A DNA stretch of 64,000 nt from JAUWKC01 sp035529895 (GCA_035529895.1 DATKVV010000080.1:1-64000), one strand, 5' to 3'. Counted from the first letter of the stretch, positions 8,728 to 18,242 are shown. The notes: a model not told the origin generated them from the letters alone. A program made the numbers and translations.

Positions 8728-9741
8728 ATGATTAGCGTAGTTATACCGTCCTTTAACGCGGGAGGATTCATCAAACGAACAATAGATAGCGTTTTAGAGC
8801 AGATTTACTGCGATTATGAGCTTATCGTGGTTGACGACGGCTCTACCGATAACACGGCAGAGGTGGTCAAAAGTTACGGCGCGAAAGTTCGCTATATCTA
8901 CCAGCAAAATGCGGGCGACGGCCCGGCACGAAATGCCGGCATCAAGGCGGCCAAAGGCGAGTGGATAGCTTTTCTCGACCATGATGACGAGTGGCTGCCG
9001 GAAAAGCTGCAGCTTCAGATGGAACTGCTCGGCCGACACCCGGACTTGCGCTGGTGTGGGTCAAACCGGTATCAGTCCGATGGCGCGCGCCGCACGGTGG
9101 TCGCTGATGTTGAGGCGGTCAGGACAGCCTTGACCGAAGGTGATTATTTTGAAGATTACTTCAAGGCCGCTGCCAAAGGCGCATGTCCTGTCATTACCTC
9201 GACAATGGTGGTTCACAGAGAGGCTTTTGAGCTGGCCGGCGTTTTTGATTCCTGCTGGCCGAGGGCCGCCGACCTCGACATGTGGTGGCGGATTGCCTAC
9301 CATTTTCCGAAGATGGGTTGCCTGCCCCAGCCGTTGGTCGTTGTACATAGCGGCCTTCAAGACCGACGTTCTACGGCCCTTCGATTGGAGAGCAAGCGGG
9401 GCGAAGAAGCCAGAAGACTGATCGCCCGACATCTGGAGCTGGCGAAGGAACACGGAAGGCTTGAGGAATTCAAGCCCTTGGCCGGAAGAGAGCTGCGAAT
9501 AACCCTCATTACGACTGTGTACCACGGCTTCAAGGCCGATGCTCGAGCAACCGTTCGACAGTTCCGCGATTTTTTCCCCTGGTACTGGCGCGCAGCGACA
9601 TACCTGCTGACCATCTTTCCAGAAGTTACCTCGGCCGCGGCAAAGACCGTCGCGTACCTGCGGTATAAACTCGGGTTGGAACGTGAGATTTCGCGTCGAT
9701 GGGTCCGGTCAGAACAAGCCCCCGGGGAAGGAAAGACGTGA
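8728..9741 (+). CDS. GT2 family glycosyltransferase
   Basis: A 337-residue inverting GT-A glycosyltransferase. The N-terminus SVVIPSFNAGGFI and the following VVDDGSTDNT hold the nucleotide-binding aspartates. The metal-binding DxD motif is seen in FLDHDDEW, and GDGPARNAGIKAAKG matches the conserved GT2 loop. There are no clear membrane helices, so it acts at the cytoplasmic face. I chose the ATG at 8728 because AGGAG lies six bases upstream and the conserved GT2 start follows at once; the frame is open back to a TTG at 8635, which would add an unconserved leader. Donor and acceptor sugars cannot be read from sequence. Confidence 0.85.
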   Translation: MISVVIPSFNAGGFIKRTIDSVLEQIYCDYELIVVDDGSTDNTAEVVKSYGAKVRYIYQQNAGDGPARNAGIKAAKGEWIAFLDHDDEWLPEKLQLQMELLGRHPDLRWCGSNRYQSDGARRTVVADVEAVRTALTEGDYFEDYFKAAAKGACPVITSTMVVHREAFELAGVFDSCWPRAADLDMWWRIAYHFPKMGCLPQPLVVVHSGLQDRRSTALRLESKRGEEARRLIARHLELAKEHGRLEEFKPLAGRELRITLITTVYHGFKADARATVRQFRDFFPWYWRAATYLLTIFPEVTSAAAKTVAYLRYKLGLEREISRRWVRSEQAPGEGKT

Positions 9742-9908
9742 CAGGCCGCAGCTTTATTGGGTGAATCGGCTGGGTTGCGCATGATGTTGCCGGCGAAATA
9801 GCACCGGAGATAACTTGTATTGGTCGGCCGGATTTCGTACTATCATTGAATTACGAGATTTAGCGGTCCTCGTGTGCGGCCTGGACGTAACGCATTGGGA
9901 GTGTGGTT

Positions 9909-10547
9909 GTGAAACTGGTTGAAGTTAAAACACTGCGGCTTTCAGCGATAAAAGTGATTAGATTTGCCCGTTTCTGCGACCACAGGGGATATTTCACGGA
10001 ACATTACCGAAAAAGCGACTTCGCCAATCATCCGGAAATGGGTTTTATGAAAAACGTGGAATTCGTCCAGTGTAACGAGAGTTACTCCCATAAAGGGACG
10101 GTTCGCGGTCTGCATTTTCAGTGGAACCCTTATATGGGCAAATTGGTGCGTACCTTGTCGGGCAGAATGATTGACATGGTTATGGATATAAGGAAGGGTT
10201 CGCCGACTTTTGGCAGGATTATCCTCTACGATATGCCTGCCGACAACAAAGTCGATTACCACGAGTGGATTTGGGTGCCCCCCGGTTTTGCGCACGGCAA
10301 CTTTTTCCCGGAAGAGACCACCATCGAGTATTTCTGTTCCGGCCAGTACAGTCCAGGCAGCGAGGCCGGTATATCACCTCTGGCCGATGACATTGACTGG
10401 ACCCTGTGCGATTCGGCGCTGAAAAAGTTGTTTGACAAAATCGCACATTCAAAGGTCCTGATAACCGACAAGGACAGAAACGGATTCTCTGTTACCGGCT
10501 GGAAAAACGATGAGCGGTCCGACAATTTTATTTACGGACAATTGTAA
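9909..10547 (+). CDS. RmlC-like dTDP-sugar 3,5-epimerase family
   Basis: A cupin-fold enzyme of about 212 residues related to dTDP-4-dehydrorhamnose 3,5-epimerase. Family motifs are present: DHRGYFTEHYRKSDF near the N-terminus, GTVRGLHFQ with the catalytic histidine, MDIRKGSPTFG, WVPPGFAHG and ISPLADDIDW. The family epimerises C3 and/or C5 of nucleotide-linked 4-keto sugars. There is no rmlA, rmlB or rmlD in the window, so it may serve another deoxysugar; a broken NAD-dependent epimerase lies immediately downstream and may once have been its pathway partner. The start is GTG at 9909, seven bases after GGGAG; a GTG at 9903 is in frame but too close to that site. Confidence 0.85.
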   Translation: MKLVEVKTLRLSAIKVIRFARFCDHRGYFTEHYRKSDFANHPEMGFMKNVEFVQCNESYSHKGTVRGLHFQWNPYMGKLVRTLSGRMIDMVMDIRKGSPTFGRIILYDMPADNKVDYHEWIWVPPGFAHGNFFPEETTIEYFCSGQYSPGSEAGISPLADDIDWTLCDSALKKLFDKIAHSKVLITDKDRNGFSVTGWKNDERSDNFIYGQL

Positions 10548-10695
10548 CGTTCTAATTTTCGTCACGAGCGACGATTGGCAAGTGAACCCAGAGTCAATTA
10601 TCCTGCAATTGGTGTGTACGGCGCCGCATCTGGCGATTCCGCGGCGGGCCGCCTCGAAAATATGGTAAACTATGAGACGGGAAATTGACCCGTAA

Positions 10696-10899
10696 ACAAG
10701 TCGGCATACTATTAATGATATTGATGATTTGCGACATTGCAAAGTCGGGATAGCCAGGGCGAAAACCTTTTTGGGTTTTCAGCCGCAATATACGATAACG
10801 AGCATTATAGAAGATTTATATGAAAATCGGTCGTACTTTGATGATTACGACCGGGACGAGTTTTACAATATTCGAGTTTTCAGGAAAATAAGCCCGTAA
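10696..10899 (+). pseudogene. C-terminal remnant of NAD-dependent sugar epimerase
   Basis: A 67-codon open stretch begins right after an in-frame TAA and has no usable start codon. Its translation contains DLRHCKVGIARAKTFLGFQP, then QYTITSIIEDLYENRSYF and DRDEFYNIRVFRK before the stop. This matches the tail of NAD-dependent epimerase/dehydratases, with DxRxxxV, then an LGFxPxYT element, then YxNIRVF. The first 250 or so residues of such an enzyme are missing, and the 148 bases before it show nothing recognisable. It is therefore best read as the relic of a deleted sugar-nucleotide epimerase that followed the RmlC-like gene. A sequencing or assembly error is the alternative, but the missing part is too large for a simple frameshift. 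Confidence 0.65.
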
Positions 10900-11003
10900 G
10901 AAAGCCCTGAAAAGATTCTTTTTATTACTTGTTTGCTGTAGACTCTCTCACAAAGACGTGTCCTCCAAAAGTCCCCGCAGCCTATCGTGGTTCTTCTTTA
11001 CGT

Positions 11004-12827
11004 TTAGGCCATCCATCTCTTGTACCACATATTAAACATCATGATGCTCCAGAAGAGCCGGGAATAGTCTGCGTGTCCTTTTTGGTGCGTCTGCCACAAG
11101 TTCTTCACGGAGTTCTTGTCGTAATAATCAAACTCCTGCGAGTCAAAAATCTCTTTATAAGCGAGGTCCCTTAATTCGTTTCTCAAATAGTGTACCAGAG
11201 GCACTGCAAAGCCGCGTTTTCTCCGGTACAGAATCTTTCTTGGCAAAACATTAGAAAAGGCTTTTTTTAGTATATGCTTCTTGTCCGTTCCCTTTATTTT
11301 GAGCCGCGGCGGAATTGTTGCGGCAAATTCTATAAGTGTATGGTCCAAAAAAGGTACTCGTACCTCCAAACTGACGGCCATCGAGGCCCTGTCTTCCTTT
11401 GTCAGCAGGCAGTCCGGCAGATATTCGTTTATATCGAAATTCAGTGCATTCGTGGTGTCGTCTTCGTATTTGAAGTGTTTTCTGAGGTATTCAAATTCAG
11501 CCATGTTTTCCGTTTGCTCCTGTCTGCTGCGAAACATGTAGCTGAACAGCTTAAAATACAGTACCCATGCTTCTTCGCGGCCGCCCATAAAGGTTTGCAG
11601 TTTGTTGAGCTTGTCATTTCGCAATAACACATTTAGCGTCCGAACCGCGATACTTAACGCTTTTTTGGGGATGGCGGGGAGTTGATTCAGCCGTTTTAGA
11701 ATCATAAATTCGATATACCGATGGTAGCCGCCAAACAGCTCATCACCGCCCGTACCCGAAAGAGATACGGTTACATATCTTTTAGCTACGCGAGAGACAA
11801 GACAGGTCGGTATCATAGACGGATCGGCAAAAGGTTCGTCATAGTAGTAAGGTAATTCGGAGATTAGATTCCTTACGCTCTCGGCGTTGAACTCAATCTC
11901 ATGGTGCTGAGTTTGGAATTTATCTGAAACTATTGCCGCATACTTCGATTCGTTATAGCCCGGCCGGTCAAACTTTATCGAAAAGGTATTCAAATCTTTG
12001 ACATACTTTCTCATGAGGGCGACAATTATGGAACTATCCACCCCTCCGGAAAGGAAAGCACCAAGGGGAACATCTGAAATGAGCTGCATCCTTACGCTTC
12101 TATCGAGTCTTTGCAGAATCTCCCTCATGACTTCGCTTGTGGACATGGACGGGTCTTCAGAAAACGAGAGAGTCCAGTACCGTACGTATTCTTTTATCTT
12201 TAGAGAAGTGAGGTCGTAAATGATGTATGAACCGGGCAATAGCTTTTCAACATTTTCTAAAATGGATTGCCGCGATGGGGTATTGCCAAAAAGCAGGTAA
12301 TAGTCCAGCGCTTTTCGGCTTATTCGTTTTTCAATATCACTTTTCAAGAACACCTTTAATTCTGAGCCGAAAATAAAACTTCCGTCCTTTTGATAGTAAT
12401 AGAGTGGTTTTATGCCGACGTGGTCGCGAGCCAGAAAGAATATGTTTTTTTTCTTGTCGAAGATACAAAAAGCGAACTGGCCGTTCACTCTTTTGAGCAG
12501 GTCTATTCCCCACTGCTCATAGCCGTGTACTAACACCTCTGTGTCTGTTCTGGAGACGAATTGATGACCCGCCTGTTCAAGAGTCTGGCGCAGGCTTTCG
12601 AAATTGAAAATCTCGCCGTTGTAGGATATGCAAATGGTTTCATCTTCGTTATAGAGAGGCTGTCTGGCTTTTTCAGATAAATCAAGTATGCGCAGCCTCT
12701 TATGACCGATTGAGACGCCGTCGCCGATGTGATATCCTTCCTGCTCAGGGCCTCGGTGCTCGAGCAAGCAGGCCAGTAGTTTTATTTTTTTTTCGTCTTC
12801 CCAGTTGAAGCCGACTATGCCGCACAT
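11004..12827 (-). CDS. asnB: AsnB-type glutamine amidotransferase (first copy)
   Basis: A 607-residue asparagine synthase (glutamine-hydrolysing) family protein. Cys2 of MCGIVGF is the N-terminal nucleophile of the glutaminase domain, supported by HRGPEQEGYH and ISYNGEIFNF. The synthase domain has the ATP-pyrophosphatase loop FLSGGVDSS and a later LSGTGGDELFGGY block. Length is normal. Within glycan loci such proteins are thought to amidate sugar carboxylates or peptidyl groups rather than make free asparagine, and a second copy lies seven genes' space away in the same operon. It is the last gene of the minus-strand operon and abuts the upstream methyltransferase stop with no gap. Whether it makes asparagine or modifies the glycan cannot be settled here. 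Confidence 0.85.
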   Translation of the reverse strand: MCGIVGFNWEDEKKIKLLACLLEHRGPEQEGYHIGDGVSIGHKRLRILDLSEKARQPLYNEDETICISYNGEIFNFESLRQTLEQAGHQFVSRTDTEVLVHGYEQWGIDLLKRVNGQFAFCIFDKKKNIFFLARDHVGIKPLYYYQKDGSFIFGSELKVFLKSDIEKRISRKALDYYLLFGNTPSRQSILENVEKLLPGSYIIYDLTSLKIKEYVRYWTLSFSEDPSMSTSEVMREILQRLDRSVRMQLISDVPLGAFLSGGVDSSIIVALMRKYVKDLNTFSIKFDRPGYNESKYAAIVSDKFQTQHHEIEFNAESVRNLISELPYYYDEPFADPSMIPTCLVSRVAKRYVTVSLSGTGGDELFGGYHRYIEFMILKRLNQLPAIPKKALSIAVRTLNVLLRNDKLNKLQTFMGGREEAWVLYFKLFSYMFRSRQEQTENMAEFEYLRKHFKYEDDTTNALNFDINEYLPDCLLTKEDRASMAVSLEVRVPFLDHTLIEFAATIPPRLKIKGTDKKHILKKAFSNVLPRKILYRRKRGFAVPLVHYLRNELRDLAYKEIFDSQEFDYYDKNSVKNLWQTHQKGHADYSRLFWSIMMFNMWYKRWMA

Positions 12828-13604
12828 CTATGCTTCTTTCTCAAAAACGAATTCGTTGCATCCTGTGAATCCTCTGGTTCTTGTCAGTTTTCTGAGTCTG
12901 AATCCATGCGTCTGGAAGAAATTTACAACTTCGTCCACAGAGGCGTACTCATACGGATATCCCCCGACCCAATCCACAATGTCAGTGTAGTAACGCATGC
13001 CGCGCTTTCTCTTTAGTGGATTCTGACGCGAGATTATAAAAGATGCGAGGAACTTCACTGCGAAGACAAGACAAACGAGAATCTTCCTCACAAAATTGGG
13101 GCTTTTTACGTAGGTGTACTTTATCGCCTTCCAAATAGGAGAAGTGAAATGCTTGTTGTAGATTGCAATTACCAAGATACCGTTGTCCGCAACCAAATTC
13201 TTGACCGCATCAAACGACTTGTACATACTGCCGGTGTGGTGCAGTACACCCCAACTATAGACGACGTCGTACTGCTCAGGGTCAGCGTTTTCATTTAATA
13301 TGGATTCGACCCTAAAATCAATGTCATCTTTTCTCACATCGGGGTCCCACACGGAGATTTTTTCGATGAGGCTTTTTGATGTTGCCACGGCTTCGGCGTC
13401 AACGTCGAAACCTCGAACCTGCTTTGCACCGAGAGCACTTGCCGCGATAGAGAATAATCCACTGCCGCTGCCGACGTCCAGGAAAGCCTTGTCTTTCAAA
13501 GTAGGCACCAGCTTCTTTAGAGACTCCTTGGCCTTTTGATAATCCTCGCGTTGCAGCCGTTCGGAAAAGTTTCTCCAGTTCTCTCCAAAAGCGAATCTTT
13601 CCAT
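12828..13604 (-). CDS. Class I SAM-dependent methyltransferase
   Basis: A 258-residue methyltransferase. SAM motif I reads FLDVGSGSGLFS, followed by GFDVDAEAVATSK and the motif IV segment DVVYSWGVLHHTGSM. A long hydrophobic segment at roughly residues 165-185 (KILVCLVFAVKFLASFI) may be a membrane-associating helix, unusual for a soluble methyltransferase. It sits directly upstream of the first asnB, the two separated by no bases, so they are surely one transcript. Pairing of a methyltransferase with an amidotransferase suggests decoration of a common intermediate, but that is inference. Confidence 0.8.
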   Translation of the reverse strand: MERFAFGENWRNFSERLQREDYQKAKESLKKLVPTLKDKAFLDVGSGSGLFSIAASALGAKQVRGFDVDAEAVATSKSLIEKISVWDPDVRKDDIDFRVESILNENADPEQYDVVYSWGVLHHTGSMYKSFDAVKNLVADNGILVIAIYNKHFTSPIWKAIKYTYVKSPNFVRKILVCLVFAVKFLASFIISRQNPLKRKRGMRYYTDIVDWVGGYPYEYASVDEVVNFFQTHGFRLRKLTRTRGFTGCNEFVFEKEA

Positions 13605-13636
13605 TGTTCTAAATTATCCAAAGCGTGAGCATCAGA

Positions 13637-14743
13637 CTACTGTATTTCGCACAGCAGGTGTTTATACTTTTCAGCTATAGCAGCGATATCGTGGTTTTGC
13701 TCGGCATACTCTCTTGCTTTCCTGCCGAAGTCAATATATCTATTTTCCTGAAGCAGGAACCTCAGTAAATCAATTAGCTGCCGGGAGTCCCCTTTACAGC
13801 AAAAACCGCAGCCATACTTGTCCAGGAATCCGTCGGGATTAACGTTCAATGACAGAATCGGCGTCGCACACATGCACGCCTGAATAAACGTATTCGGAAA
13901 TCCTTCCCATTCGCTCGTGTTGACAAACACCAGCGCCCGCTCGAAATATCTTTCAATCCGGTCGAACGGCACGTGCGATATAAACTGCAAATTCTTGACC
14001 TCGGCGGCCTCGGCCATCAGGTCTGCGTAATTGCGGTCGTGGTTCAGCGATTGGCAAATCATGGTGAACTGCCGGTCGGGCATTTTTCGAGCAAGCTCCA
14101 AAAACCGTCGGGGCCTCTTGACCTCGGCGTCCCGCCCGACCCACAGTATCGTGTCGCGCTTTTGTTGATTCAATGGGGGCAGGGGGTGTCCATTGGGGAT
14201 GGTGTGCGCGTGCAGCCCCATGCCGGCCGAGAGGTTTTCCGCATCGACGGCGTTTTGAGTAAAGAGTATTTTAGCCTGCCGCAAAGACCAGGCAAACGCC
14301 GGCCCCAATAGCCGGTGCTTTCTGATATACGTGCCGTCGCACTCCTGACTGCTGGCGGCCCGGTATCCGTACAGCCTCTTATGCACCTTGCAGAACAAAG
14401 CAATCAGCGGCCCTCCCGGCGAGGCGGTTTTGAATAGATATATATCGGCATCCGCCCTCGCCAGCCCCTTCCAGACGCGCCACGCGCCGCCCACAGGGCT
14501 TTTTGTAAAGTCGACCGTCCTTATTACCGTGACGCCTTCCCAAATCTCCACCGCCGGCTGGCCGTAATCGGCCACGATAAAGCTGACCTGGAAATCCTTG
14601 TCCTTTGCCAGCTCGATTGCAAGGTAATACAAATCCACTTCCGCCCCTCCGAAGTAGTCCCCCACTTGCGGATTGAATATGGGGTACGCCTTTGGCGCGA
14701 CGCAGCATACCTTGACGGGTTTTGACTTGTCCGGCTCGGTCAT
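13637..14743 (-). CDS. GT4-type glycosyltransferase
   Basis: A 368-residue retaining GT-B glycosyltransferase. The N-terminal domain has FNPQVGDYFGGAEVDLYYLA, a glycine-rich acceptor-side loop. The C-terminal nucleotide-sugar domain has ILWVGRDAEVKRPRRFLELA, and later NTSEWEGFPNTFIQACMC, which corresponds to the E-x7-E region of the family in a diverged form. I chose the ATG at 14743: it overlaps the stop of the upstream methyltransferase as ATGA, showing translational coupling. A start at 14782 would run 13 codons into that gene. The sugar is unknown. Confidence 0.8.
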   Translation of the reverse strand: MTEPDKSKPVKVCCVAPKAYPIFNPQVGDYFGGAEVDLYYLAIELAKDKDFQVSFIVADYGQPAVEIWEGVTVIRTVDFTKSPVGGAWRVWKGLARADADIYLFKTASPGGPLIALFCKVHKRLYGYRAASSQECDGTYIRKHRLLGPAFAWSLRQAKILFTQNAVDAENLSAGMGLHAHTIPNGHPLPPLNQQKRDTILWVGRDAEVKRPRRFLELARKMPDRQFTMICQSLNHDRNYADLMAEAAEVKNLQFISHVPFDRIERYFERALVFVNTSEWEGFPNTFIQACMCATPILSLNVNPDGFLDKYGCGFCCKGDSRQLIDLLRFLLQENRYIDFGRKAREYAEQNHDIAAIAEKYKHLLCEIQ

Positions 14744-15336
14744 TCCGCAATCACCATATAAGCCCACGGAATATGCAGCCACGAATTCAGCGCTATAATC
14801 TCGATTTTGGCGAGCCCTGCATCCTTGAGCATCCTGATAATCTGCTTCCTGCCGTAATTGTATTTATCTATTCCTCTCAGGAGCTTTGCCGCGGCAATAT
14901 AGATATACCCGAATCCGTATCTGGATATTACGGTTGTCATCAGTCTGCCGGTATCGTTGAGTATCTTTTTTGACTCTGCGAAAAAGCCGCTTAGCTGTTC
15001 CTGGTCAAGATATTCGGTCATCCACATTGACACAACCATATCGAATTTTTCCCCCTGCACAAGCCTGGTAAGCTCGGTCGCATCGCCCTTGTATACTTTA
15101 ATCGGCAGCTTACAGAGGTGGGGATTACGGTCGAGCCCAACGACCGAGTTGTTCTTCGCCAGTATTCTGCTGTAGCAGCCGGTTCCCAGGCCCACATCCA
15201 GGATTCTCTTATCTTTTATTTCGGAAAGCAGGGGAATTATTTTTCTGTCCGAAGGGACCCTGCAGAAGTAAGACATTACGGTTTTTTTGTCGTATTCTTC
15301 AGCGGTCGTTTTGCGATACCTGTCGTAATTTCTCAT
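14740..15336 (-). CDS. Class I SAM-dependent methyltransferase
   Basis: A 198-residue methyltransferase with motif I RILDVGLGTGCYS and an acidic post-II residue in VVGLDRNPH. The motif IV region is FDMVVSMWMTEYLD. It overlaps the upstream deacetylase-like gene by 38 bases and the downstream GT4 gene by four bases (ATGA), so the three form a tightly coupled block. Hydrophobic residues around 155-172 could let the protein associate with the membrane. Acceptor unknown. Confidence 0.8.
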   Translation of the reverse strand: MRNYDRYRKTTAEEYDKKTVMSYFCRVPSDRKIIPLLSEIKDKRILDVGLGTGCYSRILAKNNSVVGLDRNPHLCKLPIKVYKGDATELTRLVQGEKFDMVVSMWMTEYLDQEQLSGFFAESKKILNDTGRLMTTVISRYGFGYIYIAAAKLLRGIDKYNYGRKQIIRMLKDAGLAKIEIIALNSWLHIPWAYMVIAE

Positions 15337-16237
15337 CGTAGAGTTCCCTGAGTGTTTTGCTCTTGAACCCTGCTTCTTTCAGGTATCTTATTATCTTTTC
15401 GAGCCTGCTCAAATACATTTTTTGCCCGATTGCCGTCCTGACAAAAGGAGTCTTTCTCGGTATGACCTCCATAGAGTGGAACATCATATTCAGCACAGGG
15501 CTCCCGTAGTTTCTTGTGAATTCGTTCACAAGAATCTTCATTTCAGTGAATGTCATATGCGTCGGCCTCAGCCACCGGTAAAAAAACCATCTGTCGGGCA
15601 GAATGGGGAATCTCTTTTTTGAGATGGTTATGGGGACCTCCAATATTTTCGAGCCGCCTGCGGCGTAATAGTTGTCCCCAGAGATGAAATACGGCTGCTG
15701 GGGCGCCTTCGAATGGTCGGCCCCGCCCATGTACGACCAGTCTATTTCCGGCGTAACCGAGCTGTCGACCTTGTAGTCCAGCTTTTCCAGACATTTTATT
15801 GTGTCCAAATCGGCGCCGTATCTGGCGGCCCGATAGGATACGGGTAAAACGCCCAGTTTCTCTTTAATCAGGTCGGTCAGGTTCTTGATCTTGGCGCACT
15901 CGACTTCCACGTTGTAGGCGCAGCACGGAAATTCTCTGCTGGCCGTTCCGGCCGGCTTGTCGTATTTCTTCTTGGGCCCTATGTATTCGGAGTGCAAATG
16001 CGTCCCCATTTCTGCCCCGAGCCGGACTTCCTTCTTCAGGACTTCACAGCAATCGTTGTTTTGCAGCACCGCCGGCGAGACAAAGTACACAGGTTTAATA
16101 GCGTATCTGTCCCATATGGGCCGCAGAATCAGGCGGATGCCGGATAAGACCGATTCGAAAGTCAGCGGGTCGGAGCGATTCCAATTGGTATCACAATCGG
16201 CTTCGGTGTCTATTGTTATACAAAGTGTTTTGTCCAT
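15299..16237 (-). CDS. Polysaccharide deacetylase-like (NodB-fold) protein
   Basis: A 312-residue protein that resembles the carbohydrate esterase 4 / polysaccharide deacetylase superfamily. The N-terminal LCITIDTEAD supplies the catalytic and metal aspartate, GTHLHSEY supplies the H-x-H metal pair, and SYRAARYGAD resembles the conserved arginine motif. There is no signal peptide, so it would act in the cytoplasm, perhaps on a lipid-linked sugar. Related WalW-like and hypothetical proteins without proven activity exist. It lies in the glycan operon between the second asnB and a methyltransferase, and its end overlaps the latter by 38 bases. Confidence 0.7.
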   Translation of the reverse strand: MDKTLCITIDTEADCDTNWNRSDPLTFESVLSGIRLILRPIWDRYAIKPVYFVSPAVLQNNDCCEVLKKEVRLGAEMGTHLHSEYIGPKKKYDKPAGTASREFPCCAYNVEVECAKIKNLTDLIKEKLGVLPVSYRAARYGADLDTIKCLEKLDYKVDSSVTPEIDWSYMGGADHSKAPQQPYFISGDNYYAAGGSKILEVPITISKKRFPILPDRWFFYRWLRPTHMTFTEMKILVNEFTRNYGSPVLNMMFHSMEVIPRKTPFVRTAIGQKMYLSRLEKIIRYLKEAGFKSKTLRELYDEKLRQVSQNDR

Positions 16238-16380
16238 TCCTGCACCTTATTGTTTGGCAAAATCCCGTTCAACAGACGGCTCCACATCTTGCCGTCCGGC
16301 AGGGGTAATAATATTATTACGCGAATCCTGAACAGTAGTTCTCCGGCCGCGTCTGCGAACCTGTAGTAGTAATCGGCGGT

Positions 16381-18210
16381 CTATAACTTGCACCCGCCGA
16401 GGTTTCTGTTCCACCAGTAATTAAACACAAAAACAAGCCACAAGTGCCTTGCATAATCCTCCTTATTGTTTATATGAAACCCGAACAGCCGTTGAACATA
16501 ACCATAGTCCAGCAGATTGTGCTCGTAATACCTGCGATTAACGATAAACTCCCGAATCAGATTGCTTTTCCTGACCCATCTGGAAATCGGCACGGTAAAG
16601 CCCTTTTTGGGCCTGTGGACTATCTCTTTTGGCAGGTAGCCGGAAGCAATTCTTTTCAGGAGCCATTTTGTCGTCAGGCAGTGGATTTTGTACTTTTCCG
16701 GCAAAGACAAGACCAGAGGGACCAGTCGATGGTCGAGGTAGGGCACTCTTACTTCGAGAGAATTGAGCATCGAGGCCATATCCACCTTCTTTAGAATGTC
16801 CTCGGCAAGATAATTGTGAACGTCATTTAACTGTATCGAAAGAAGGCTTTTTTCCGAGCCCCAGCGGATAAAATGTTCGGCGCTTACAAAATGTTCGTTC
16901 AGCAGTTTTTGCCTTTGGAACTTGTTGAAAGTGGCCATCCAGTTCAGGTGTCTCTTGTTCACATTGACGTCGAAGTTTCTTACGTATCTTCTCATCTTGA
17001 AGCCGAGACTCATTTTTTTGTCCGATACCGGCAACTGGTCGATTAACAGCTTCGACAACCTGATCGCGGACGCGGGTACGTGCTTGCTGAACATATAAGC
17101 CCTGTATGTGTCGTAGCCGCCGAAGATTTCGTCCGCCGCGTCGCCGGACAGCGATGCGGTAACAAGGCGGCGCGTTATCTTCGACAGCAGATAGGTCGGC
17201 AGCAGTGAAGAATCCCCGAAGGGTTCGTCCATTTTTCCCAGGACGAACTTTATGGTATCTTCGCTAACCTCCATATAGTCGTAATAATGCCTGGTTTTGA
17301 TGTGTTCCGAGACCAGTTTCGAGTATTTCAGCTCGTCATAGGATTTGTCCTCTTTAAAGCCGATAGAAAAGGTGTCGAAGTTCTTGTGTTTCCTGCTGAT
17401 GACGGCGGAAATCAGAGACGAGTCCACCCCACCGGAGAGAAAGCTGCCTATAGGCACGTCGGCGACAAGTCTCTTCTCAACTGCGTCCACAATTATGTCT
17501 TCAACGGACTGGAGCCTTTCCGTCAGGGGGACGTTTTGATTTTCGGATATTTCATGCTCGAGGTCGTAGTATTTCGTTCGCGTGAGTCTTTTATTCGTCA
17601 GGTCGAATACAATGCTCTCGGCCGGCCTCAGTTTGTAGCAGTTGTTGAATATGGTCAGGTCGTTCCCGATATACTTTTGGTAAAAGAAGAAGTTTACGGC
17701 CGGCAGGCTTACAGCCAAATCCAGGCTGTGCTGCCTTATCGCCTTAAGCTCGGAAGCAAAAATGAATTTGTCATCGGCGAAATAGTAATATAGGGGTTTT
17801 ATTCCGAACCGGTCTCTTGACAGAAACAGCAGATTCTCTTTCTTGTCATAAATGCAGAAGGCCCACATCCCGTTGAATCTCTCTACACAGGATGGCCCCC
17901 ATTTGTGGTAGCTGTGGAGCACGACCTCGGTGTCGGTGTCTGAGCTGAAGTGATGGCCTTCGCCCCTTAGCTCTTCCCTGAGCTGCTTGAAGCCGTATAT
18001 TTCGCCGTTGTAAACGATGACCAGGTGTTCGAATTCCATAGGCATGTGGCCTTTTTCGGAGGGGTCCATAACGGCCAGACGCGTGCTGCCCAAAGACACA
18101 TTATTGTCCAGATAAAATCCCTCGTCATCAGGACCCCTGTGTCGCAGCGTCCTGGTCATCTTTTCAAGGACGGATTGGTCTTTCCGGTTGAAACCGGTTA
18201 TTCCACACAT
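16381..18210 (-). CDS. asnB: AsnB-type glutamine amidotransferase (second copy)
   Basis: A 609-residue paralogue of the protein at 11004-12827. It has the Cys2 nucleophile (MCGITGF), HRGPDDEGF, VYNGEIYGFKQL and the pyrophosphatase loop FLSGGVDSS. Later LSGDAADEIFGGYDTYRAY differs from the TGGDE form of the first copy, so the two have probably separated in substrate. Two full-length amidotransferases in one glycan operon point to two amidation steps or two acceptors. A 143-base gap follows the stop before the deacetylase-like gene; no convincing gene lies in it. Confidence 0.85.
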   Translation of the reverse strand: MCGITGFNRKDQSVLEKMTRTLRHRGPDDEGFYLDNNVSLGSTRLAVMDPSEKGHMPMEFEHLVIVYNGEIYGFKQLREELRGEGHHFSSDTDTEVVLHSYHKWGPSCVERFNGMWAFCIYDKKENLLFLSRDRFGIKPLYYYFADDKFIFASELKAIRQHSLDLAVSLPAVNFFFYQKYIGNDLTIFNNCYKLRPAESIVFDLTNKRLTRTKYYDLEHEISENQNVPLTERLQSVEDIIVDAVEKRLVADVPIGSFLSGGVDSSLISAVISRKHKNFDTFSIGFKEDKSYDELKYSKLVSEHIKTRHYYDYMEVSEDTIKFVLGKMDEPFGDSSLLPTYLLSKITRRLVTASLSGDAADEIFGGYDTYRAYMFSKHVPASAIRLSKLLIDQLPVSDKKMSLGFKMRRYVRNFDVNVNKRHLNWMATFNKFQRQKLLNEHFVSAEHFIRWGSEKSLLSIQLNDVHNYLAEDILKKVDMASMLNSLEVRVPYLDHRLVPLVLSLPEKYKIHCLTTKWLLKRIASGYLPKEIVHRPKKGFTVPISRWVRKSNLIREFIVNRRYYEHNLLDYGYVQRLFGFHINNKEDYARHLWLVFVFNYWWNRNLGGCKL

Positions 18211-18242
18211 ATATTCCTTTACGGCAGGGCGCGTTTTTCACT

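Noticed and set aside
16214..16383. Open minus-strand frame continuing past the second asnB stop, with a protein-like translation (for example YYYRFADAAGELLFRI)
   Set aside because: It has no start codon after the asnB stop and no recognisable family; asnB is already full length. It may be a decayed fragment but evidence is too thin.
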